Positions 59,214-64,000 of a DNA stretch of 64,000 nt are shown here, piece by piece. Below the pieces are notes generated by a model that had not been told where the DNA came from, searched no databases, and saw only the letters and a program-made list of their open reading frames with translations. The DNA comes from JAAYEL01 sp964345835 (GTDB lineage Bacteria > Bacillota > Clostridia > Tissierellales > Peptoniphilaceae). The position numbers and the translations under genes are program-made. The stretch covers positions 1-64,000 of the forward strand of contig CAYFSL010000004.1 in assembly GCA_964345835.1 (NCBI GenBank), in the 5' to 3' direction. The stretch's first letter is position 1; the number at the start of each line of letters is the position of its first letter.

Positions 59214-59507
59214 CTAAATGTTTTCGAAGAATTCAATAGTCTTAGAGCCTTCCTTCAAAGTCACGATAGCCTTCTTCCAGTCGATTCTCTTTCCTACCTT
59301 CATTCCAACTCTCTTAGTCTTTCCTAACATATTCATCGTGTTAACTTTTTCAACTTTAACGCCATCAAATATTTGTTCAACAGCATATTTGATTTCAGCC
59401 TTATTAGCATCCTTAGCAACTCTGAATGTGTATTTATTATCGTTAATTAAATCCATAGACTTTTCAGTTACTATTGGAGATAAAACTATATCATATGGTG
59501 ATTTCAT
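59214..59507 (-). CDS. rplW: 50S ribosomal protein L23
   Basis: 97 residues. PYDIVLSPIVTEKSMDLIND and KYTFRVAKDANKAEIKYAVE. It lies at the tunnel exit. It overlaps rplD by one base. Confidence 0.98.
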   Translation of the reverse strand: MKSPYDIVLSPIVTEKSMDLINDNKYTFRVAKDANKAEIKYAVEQIFDGVKVEKVNTMNMLGKTKRVGMKVGKRIDWKKAIVTLKEGSKTIEFFENI

Positions 59508-60130
59508 TAGATGAATACCTCCTCAGTCTTCTTAACCGCATCTTGTGTCATAATTAATGAATTGTGGTTAACTAGGTCATATACATTCATATTGTTAACT
59601 ACACAAACTTCAACGCCTGGTAGGTTCCTGAATGACTTATATACTTTTTCATTTTGTTCTTCAATAACTAAGATGGCCTTCTTGTCTGCCTTTATGTTGT
59701 TTAGAATTTCTTTAGCTTGCTTTGTGCTGAAATCTTCAAGGTTCAAAGTATCCAAAATAATAAGTTCTTGGTCATTAACCTTTGAAGTAAGCACTGATTT
59801 TAAAGCTAATCTTCTAACCTTCTTAGGTAGTGTATAAGAATAGTCTCTTGGCTTTGGAGCAAATACAACTCCACCACCTCTCCATTGTGGTGATCTGATA
59901 GAACCTTGTCTTGCCCTACCTGTTCCTTTTTGTCTCCAAGGCTTCTTTCCGCCACCTCTAACTTCCGCTCTAGTCTTAGCAGATTGTGTTCCTTGTCTTC
60001 TATTTGCTAAATGGTTCTTTACCACTTCATAAACAGCATGTTCATTTACATCTATTCCAAAAATTTGTTCAGATAGATCTATATTTCCTACTTGTTCACC
60101 TTTGATATTTAATACATTAACATTAGGCAT
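59507..60130 (-). CDS. rplD: 50S ribosomal protein L4
   Basis: 207 residues. RQGTQSAKTRAEVRGGGKKP-type loop, WRQKGTGRARQGSIRSPQWR and GVVFAPKPRDYSY. In several bacteria L4 represses its own operon; the S10 leader described here would be the target by analogy. Confidence 0.98.
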   Translation of the reverse strand: MPNVNVLNIKGEQVGNIDLSEQIFGIDVNEHAVYEVVKNHLANRRQGTQSAKTRAEVRGGGKKPWRQKGTGRARQGSIRSPQWRGGGVVFAPKPRDYSYTLPKKVRRLALKSVLTSKVNDQELIILDTLNLEDFSTKQAKEILNNIKADKKAILVIEEQNEKVYKSFRNLPGVEVCVVNNMNVYDLVNHNSLIMTQDAVKKTEEVFI

Positions 60131-60145
60131 ATTCTATCCTCCTTC

Positions 60146-60778
60146 CTATTTAGAAACCTTTACAGTTTCTTTAATAGTAACAAGTCCACCCTTAGGTCCA
60201 GGAATAGCTCCCTTTATAAGAAGAAGATTTTTGTCTACGTCTACTCTTACAATTTCCAAGTTTTGTACTGTCACTCTTTCGTTACCCATCTTTCCAGAGC
60301 CTTTTCTTCCTTTAAATACTCTAGCTGGGTAAGAACCAGCCGACCTTGCACCTGCAACCCTGTGGGATTTTGAACCGTGTGATTCTGGTCCTCTACTATA
60401 GTTGTGTCTTTTTATTGAACCTTGAGTTCCTTTACCTTTTGAAGTACCAATAACATCTACATGGTCTTTTGCTTCAAACACATCAACTTTAATTTCTTGA
60501 CCTAGTTGGTAATCTTCAGTGTTATCAACTAAGAATTCTCTCAAGTGCTTCTTTAATTCAACACCTGCTTTTGCAAAGTGTCCTTTCATTGGTTGGTTAC
60601 TATGTTTTTCTTTTTTTTCTAGGTAACCAACTTGAACTGCCTTATATCCGTCAGCTTCTTCTGTCTTGATTTGTGTAACCACGATAGGTCCTGCTTCAAC
60701 TACTGTTACGGGAATAACTACACCGTTTTCATCAAATAGTTGAGTCATACCAAGTTTTTTTCCTAAAATACCTTTCAC
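60146..60778 (-). CDS. rplC: 50S ribosomal protein L3
   Basis: 210 residues. KGILGKKLGMTQLFDENGVV, VTVVEAGPIVVTQIK, the loop GPESHGSKSHRVAG and GSYPARVFKGRKGSGKMGNE. Normal. Confidence 0.98.
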   Translation of the reverse strand: MKGILGKKLGMTQLFDENGVVIPVTVVEAGPIVVTQIKTEEADGYKAVQVGYLEKKEKHSNQPMKGHFAKAGVELKKHLREFLVDNTEDYQLGQEIKVDVFEAKDHVDVIGTSKGKGTQGSIKRHNYSRGPESHGSKSHRVAGARSAGSYPARVFKGRKGSGKMGNERVTVQNLEIVRVDVDKNLLLIKGAIPGPKGGLVTIKETVKVSK

Positions 60779-60831
60779 TGTATTCCTCCTTATCTTACAT
60801 TGGATTGCTTGGCAATCATACTAAGTAGCTA

Positions 60832-61143
60832 TTAAAGCTTAATTTCTATATCTACGCCAGCTGGTAGATTTAGTTTTTTAAGGGCATCTAATGTCTTTGC
60901 ATTAGGGTTAATGATATCGATTAATCTCTTGTGTGTTCTTTGTTCAAATTGTTCTCTTGAATCTTTGTACTTGTGAACAGCACGGATTATTGTTATCTTT
61001 TCAATCTCTGTAGGTAGTGGTATAGGACCTGATACTTCAGCACCTGATCTCTTACATGCTTCTACAATCTTTTGAGCTGATAGGTCGATAACTTCGTGAT
61101 CATAAGCTCTTAATCTGATTCTAATTTTTTGTTGTCTTGCCAT
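60832..61143 (-). CDS. rpsJ: 30S ribosomal protein S10
   Basis: 103 residues. KIRIRLRAYDHEVIDLSAQK, SGPIPLPTEIEKITIIRA, REQFEQRTHKRLIDI and LPAGVDIEIKL. First gene of the S10 operon. GGAGG precedes the ATG. Confidence 0.98.
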   Translation of the reverse strand: MARQQKIRIRLRAYDHEVIDLSAQKIVEACKRSGAEVSGPIPLPTEIEKITIIRAVHKYKDSREQFEQRTHKRLIDIINPNAKTLDALKKLNLPAGVDIEIKL

Positions 61144-61338
61144 TGTTTCCTCCTTGCGTAACTTCTGCGCTTTTCGCCGTACTCTCGGCCGGGTGTACCA
61201 AACCCTGTCATAAAAAAATCTGAATACGGTTACTTTCGTTCAGTATCATAAATGAACTAACTCCATGTGAATTACCCTTGAATGCTATTGAAGTTTGCAT
61301 ACAAGGCAACCTCTCACTTCACCGCTAAAATTCAGTAC
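61144..61338 (-). promoter_or_regulatory. Leader of the S10 ribosomal operon with attenuator hairpin
   Basis: About 195 bases of untranslated leader. It starts near GCGGTGAAGTGAGAGGTTGCC, a stretch I associate with Firmicute S10 leaders. It contains the hairpin CTGAACG...CGTATTCAG followed by seven T (61211-61244), an intrinsic terminator about 100 bases into the transcript. It ends with a GGCCGAGAGTACGGC stem before rpsJ. Regulation by L4 or another ribosomal protein is inferred by analogy. Confidence 0.6.
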
Positions 61339-61344
61339 TTGAAT

Positions 61345-61373
61345 ATATTACTAAAATCCATCTTAAGATTCAA
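61345..61373 (-). promoter_or_regulatory. S10 operon promoter
   Basis: Minus strand TTGAAT (61368-61373), 17-base spacer, TAATAT (61345-61350). Confidence 0.65.
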
Positions 61374-61408
61374 GTATTTATCAAAAAAAGTCTTTTTCAT
61401 AAATACTT
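61372..61408. repeat. AT-rich palindrome next to the S10 promoter
   Basis: AAGTATTTAT pairs with ATAAATACTT around an A7-GTC-T5 centre, making a near-perfect 37-base palindrome directly upstream of the -35 box. It could be an UP element, a protein-binding site or an old terminator. Bases 61409-61569 hold nothing else that I recognise. Confidence 0.6.
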
Positions 61409-61569
61409 TATTACATTTTATTAACTTTTGCCTCCGATTAGTTTAAAATTAATGTAAAATAAGATTTTAAGATTAGATCTGGAGTATGCAGTTATATAAG
61501 TTCTCAGAACATTTTCATATGAAAGCCCCTAACATATGCTTAAAAATGCTAAAAAAACATACTAAGTAG

Positions 61570-61598
61570 TTGCTTAAGAGCTAATATTTTAGTACAAT
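61570..61598 (+). promoter_or_regulatory. Promoter of the candidate small RNA
   Basis: TTGCTT (61570-61575), 17-base spacer, TACAAT (61593-61598). Confidence 0.6.
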
Positions 61599-61604
61599 TG
61601 ATTT

Positions 61605-61745
61605 AAATTATTGCATAGCCTAATGATTATACATATGATTGTTTTCTTCTTTTAATTTGATTTTGCTAACTTCTATGCAATAATTGTTTTCGTAGATAAT
61701 ATTCTACTTGTAAAGGTGCCGATAAAAGTCGGTACCTTTTTTTCT
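61605..61745 (+). ncRNA. Candidate intergenic small RNA (about 140 bases)
   Basis: A promoter places the 5' end at 61605-61607. The RNA then begins with AATTATTGCATAG (61606-61618), which pairs perfectly over 13 bp with CTATGCAATAATT (61673-61685) and encloses a 54-base U-rich loop. A GTAGA/TCTAC hairpin follows. The RNA ends in a strong terminator, AAAGGTGCCGA/TCGGTACCTTT plus a T run (61712-61744). The only internal ATG frames are about ten codons long without a ribosome binding site. I do not recognise a known RNA family. Confidence 0.55.
61712..61745 (+). terminator. Intrinsic terminator of the candidate small RNA
   Basis: Eleven-pair stem (one G-U) with a six-base loop followed by TTTTTTTCTT on the plus strand. 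No protein gene lies upstream on this strand. Confidence 0.85.
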
Positions 61746-61839
61746 TGCAATTTCCCCCTTATCAATTTAATTTTATATTTATTGTTTATTTTATCTTGCT
61801 GTCTTATAAATTGATTTGTAATTTACTTTTATATAAATT

Positions 61840-61867
61840 TTGTATAATATTAACTTTATGCTATAAT
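61840..61867 (+). promoter_or_regulatory. Na/Pi cotransporter promoter
   Basis: TTGTAT (61840-61845), 16-base spacer, TATAAT (61862-61867) with TGC extension, 30 bases before the start codon. Confidence 0.55.
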
Positions 61868-61896
61868 CACAATAGATTTTTAAATGGAGGATTTAT

Positions 61897-63501
61897 ATGG
61901 AACAAATTCCATTTATCCTGGGTGGATTAGCCCTCTTCCTATATGGTATGGACCAGATGGGAAAAGGGCTTGAGCTTTTAGCAGGCAATAAACTCCAGGG
62001 TATTTTACAAAGATTAACGAGAAATAAATACATGGGGGTTTTGGTTGGTATTTTTGTCACAGCTATAATACAAAGCTCCTCTGCAACTACAGTTATGACT
62101 GTTGGTTTTGTAAATTCTAAAATTCTGAATCTTTCGCAAGCCATAAGCATCATAATCGGAGCAAACATAGGAACGACTATAACCGGCATACTTCTTACTT
62201 TAGATATAGAAGTTATTGCTCCAATAATCGCTTTTGCTGGAATGGTTCTACAATTATTTAGCAAAAAAAGAAAGCGCAGGTATATTGGTACAATTCTTTT
62301 CGGCTTTGGTACCCTGTTTATCGGGATGAATTTCATGGGCGATGCTGTAAAGCCTCTTGCCAACTCCCCAGGATTTATCAATGTCCTTACCAAGGCGGAT
62401 AATCCTTTAGTTGCTGTTGTAATAGGAGCCTTGTTCACAGCCGTAATCCAAAGTTCTTCGGCTACAACTGGTATCTTGATTACACTTGCTAATGGTAACC
62501 TTTTGAGCTTCAGCTCAGCCTTTTACCTAGTCCTTGGTCAAAATATAGGAACTTGTATAACTTCCTTTATCGCCAGCATGGGATCTAACAAAAACGCCAA
62601 AAGGGCGGCTATCACCCACGTCAACTTCAACTTTATAGGAACGATAATCTTCATGATATTTTCTTTCTTCCTCCCTATCGTGGATTGGATAAGTGGACTG
62701 ACACCTGATGTTGGCAAGCAGATCGCCTTTTTACACACGATCTTTAACTTGACTACTAGTATTTTACTTCTTCCTTTCACAGAGCAATTGGTAAACCTTT
62801 CAAAGCTTATAATCAAGGGAGAAGACCCATCAGATATGGATATGAGACTCCTTTATCTAAATAAAGAATTTTACAAGGAACCTATTATATCTATTGCCAA
62901 TATCAGGCAGGAAACTATAAGGATGCTGGAATGTTCAAAGGAAAGCTTTAAACTAGCCATAGATAACTTGATGGAGCATAATGAAGACAAGGCTGCCCAG
63001 ATAAAATATCAGGAAGAGCTTCTAGACTTCTTACAAACCGAGATAACTAAGGCTTCGGTTAAAACCATGACTAACAATATGAGTAAGACCCAATACAAGC
63101 AGCTTTCTTACTTTTTGAAAATAGCTTCAAATATTGAGAGATTGGGAGACTACGCCTACAATATCAGCCTCTTGTCTGACCAGTTATCTGATAAGAACCT
63201 TACCTTCTCACCAAAGGGCTATGAAGAAATTGTCAGAAGTGTAATCGAGGTTAACAAGCTATACGATAAAGTAATAGTCGCTCTTAAAGAAGATAACTTC
63301 GATATGAAGGATATTAGGTCTACCGGATTTAAGATTCAGGACCACATAGAGCACCACAAGGACAACTATGTCTACAGGATGCAAAATGGTGAAGTTGACC
63401 CTGAATCTGGCCTTATCTATGAGAAGTTCTACTCCTACTTAACTAGGCTAAGGGACCACCTATTGAATGTAGCTAACCAATACTCAACAATATACAAGTA
63501 A
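61897..63501 (+). CDS. Na/Pi cotransporter family protein with C-terminal PhoU-like domain
   Basis: 534 residues. The membrane half (about 1-310) has the duplicated NptA/PNaS motif: IIQSSSATTVMTVG near 55 and VIQSSSATTGILIT near 190, each followed by a GANIGTTIT or GQNIGTCIT segment. The cytoplasmic C-terminal third (from about 330) is helical, like PhoU. The family brings in phosphate with sodium, or may act in phosphate balance. GGAGG precedes the ATG. Single gene with its own terminator. Confidence 0.95.
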   Translation: MEQIPFILGGLALFLYGMDQMGKGLELLAGNKLQGILQRLTRNKYMGVLVGIFVTAIIQSSSATTVMTVGFVNSKILNLSQAISIIIGANIGTTITGILLTLDIEVIAPIIAFAGMVLQLFSKKRKRRYIGTILFGFGTLFIGMNFMGDAVKPLANSPGFINVLTKADNPLVAVVIGALFTAVIQSSSATTGILITLANGNLLSFSSAFYLVLGQNIGTCITSFIASMGSNKNAKRAAITHVNFNFIGTIIFMIFSFFLPIVDWISGLTPDVGKQIAFLHTIFNLTTSILLLPFTEQLVNLSKLIIKGEDPSDMDMRLLYLNKEFYKEPIISIANIRQETIRMLECSKESFKLAIDNLMEHNEDKAAQIKYQEELLDFLQTEITKASVKTMTNNMSKTQYKQLSYFLKIASNIERLGDYAYNISLLSDQLSDKNLTFSPKGYEEIVRSVIEVNKLYDKVIVALKEDNFDMKDIRSTGFKIQDHIEHHKDNYVYRMQNGEVDPESGLIYEKFYSYLTRLRDHLLNVANQYSTIYK

Positions 63502-63549
63502 TTTGAGTTTGCTAAAATTTTTTCACTTGTAATTATATGTGATATTAAT

Positions 63550-63620
63550 AAAAGACTATTAGATATAACTTCTTATGAATAATTTCATGAGCTTATAATT
63601 TATCTAATAGTCTTTTTTAT
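63550..63620 (+). terminator. Terminator of the Na/Pi cotransporter gene
   Basis: AAAAGACTATTAGATA pairs perfectly with TATCTAATAGTCTTTT over 16 bp, with a smaller hairpin inside the loop, followed by TTATTTT. Confidence 0.85.
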
Positions 63621-63730
63621 TTTAAATAAAAATACCTGCTAGGACCCATATCCCAACAGATATTTTATGATTTTCAATTCTTTTTATTTAGTTAAATCTG
63701 CCTATCTCTTTTTCTTGAGTTTTTTAACCT

Positions 63731-63830
63731 NNNNNNNNNNNNNNNNNNNNNNNNNNNNNNNNNNNNNNNNNNNNNNNNNNNNNNNNNNNNNNNNNNNNNN
63801 NNNNNNNNNNNNNNNNNNNNNNNNNNNNNN
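63731..63830. other. Assembly gap of 100 N
   Basis: A fixed-length run of N joins two contigs; the true distance is unknown. On the minus strand just left of the gap, 63692-63730 reads as twelve basic codons (RLKNSRKRDRQI) and a TAA. This could be the end of a gene cut by the gap, but that is not certain. Bases 63621-63691 show nothing. Confidence 0.95.
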
Positions 63831-63872
63831 CGGTATAAGTTAAATTATATAAATAATTATCTACAATTTATA

Positions 63873-64000
63873 TTACTGGTCCTCACTATCCAACCAGGAC
63901 ATGGTCCTTTCCACAGCCTTTTTCCAGTACTTGTAATTCTTCTCTCTAAGTTTTTCATCCATATTAGGGATAAATTTTTTATCTATCTTGGACCTATGGT
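63873..64000 (-). CDS. glpK: Glycerol kinase, C-terminal end (partial)
   Basis: The minus-strand frame enters from the right window edge and ends at TAA 63873-63875. The last 42 residues include KKFIPNMDEKLREKNYKYW and KKAVERTMSW, the characteristic C-terminal helix of glycerol kinases. It phosphorylates glycerol to glycerol 3-phosphate. Identification rests on this short end only. Confidence 0.8.
   Translation of the reverse strand, partial: HRSKIDKKFIPNMDEKLREKNYKYWKKAVERTMSWLDSEDQ

Noticed and set aside
61893..62438. A 181-codon open frame on the minus strand
   Set aside because: It is antisense to the Na/Pi cotransporter and shows no motif or ribosome binding site.
1..64000. CRISPR arrays, insertion sequences, prophage or integrase genes
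   Set aside because: No regularly spaced direct repeats, transposase motifs or phage genes were seen. The nuclease remnant near tRNA-Leu is the only trace of decay.

Overview
The window is AT-rich DNA from a low-GC Gram-positive anaerobe. Gene content points to the peptone-fermenting anaerobic cocci (Peptoniphilaceae: Anaerococcus, Peptoniphilus, Finegoldia and relatives): an Rnf complex, rubrerythrin, a butyrate-type CoA-transferase, the mevalonate route to isoprenoids, ammonia-dependent AsnA, class I aldolase and a Firmicute ribosomal gene order. The genus is an inference. A run of 100 Ns at 63731-63830 shows that this is a draft scaffold.

Layout. 1-4.4 kb: the end of a secreted PdaA-like polysaccharide deacetylase, rubrerythrin, a beta-hydroxyacid dehydrogenase and a CoA-transferase behind a structured leader. 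4.7-15.4 kb: an eight-gene purine operon, purC-purL-purE-purF-purM-purN-purH-purD, behind a ykkC-class (probable PRPP) riboswitch. 15.4-17.1 kb: a membrane-anchored C39-like protein and a DUF3783-like protein. 17.2-23.0 kb: rnfCDGEAB. 23.3-27.3 kb: polA-coaE-lytic transglycosylase. 27.4-27.9 kb: tRNA-Leu(CAA), the remains of a thermonuclease gene, and tRNA-Thr(GGT). 28-32 kb: the mevalonate operon (mvk, mvaD, pmk, type 2 IDI), divergent from asnA. 33-36.4 kb: aldolase, purine nucleoside phosphorylase, a very small lipoprotein, MntP and a secreted repeat protein. 36.5-40.4 kb: CcdA, a membrane-anchored thioredoxin, PPK2 and an LCP protein. 40.5-61.3 kb: ribosomal genes, interrupted by truA-ecfT-ecfA2-ecfA1 and an L,D-transpeptidase; the S10-spc-alpha block runs from rpsJ to rplQ. 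61.6-64 kb: a candidate small RNA, a Na/Pi cotransporter and, beyond the gap, the end of glycerol kinase.

How it works together. The purine operon is the most striking part. Both glutamine-using enzymes have lost their glutaminase catalytic residues. PurF begins Met-Ser-Gly where the nucleophilic Cys should be, and the amidotransferase domain of PurL has GIGAG in place of GICNG and lacks the catalytic His. The PRPP-transferase and FGAM-synthetase halves look intact. With ammonia-dependent AsnA in the same window, this suggests nucleotide and asparagine synthesis driven by free ammonia, which fits an amino-acid fermenter.

Other points worth a second look: an rpsS (S19) gene whose conserved N-terminus is broken by an in-frame stop; an RnfG carrying three FMN-binding repeats; a PPK2 gene that seems to start at AUU; two candidate intergenic small RNAs with their own promoters and hairpins; and a decayed nuclease gene next to a tRNA. 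No CRISPR array, insertion sequence or prophage was seen.
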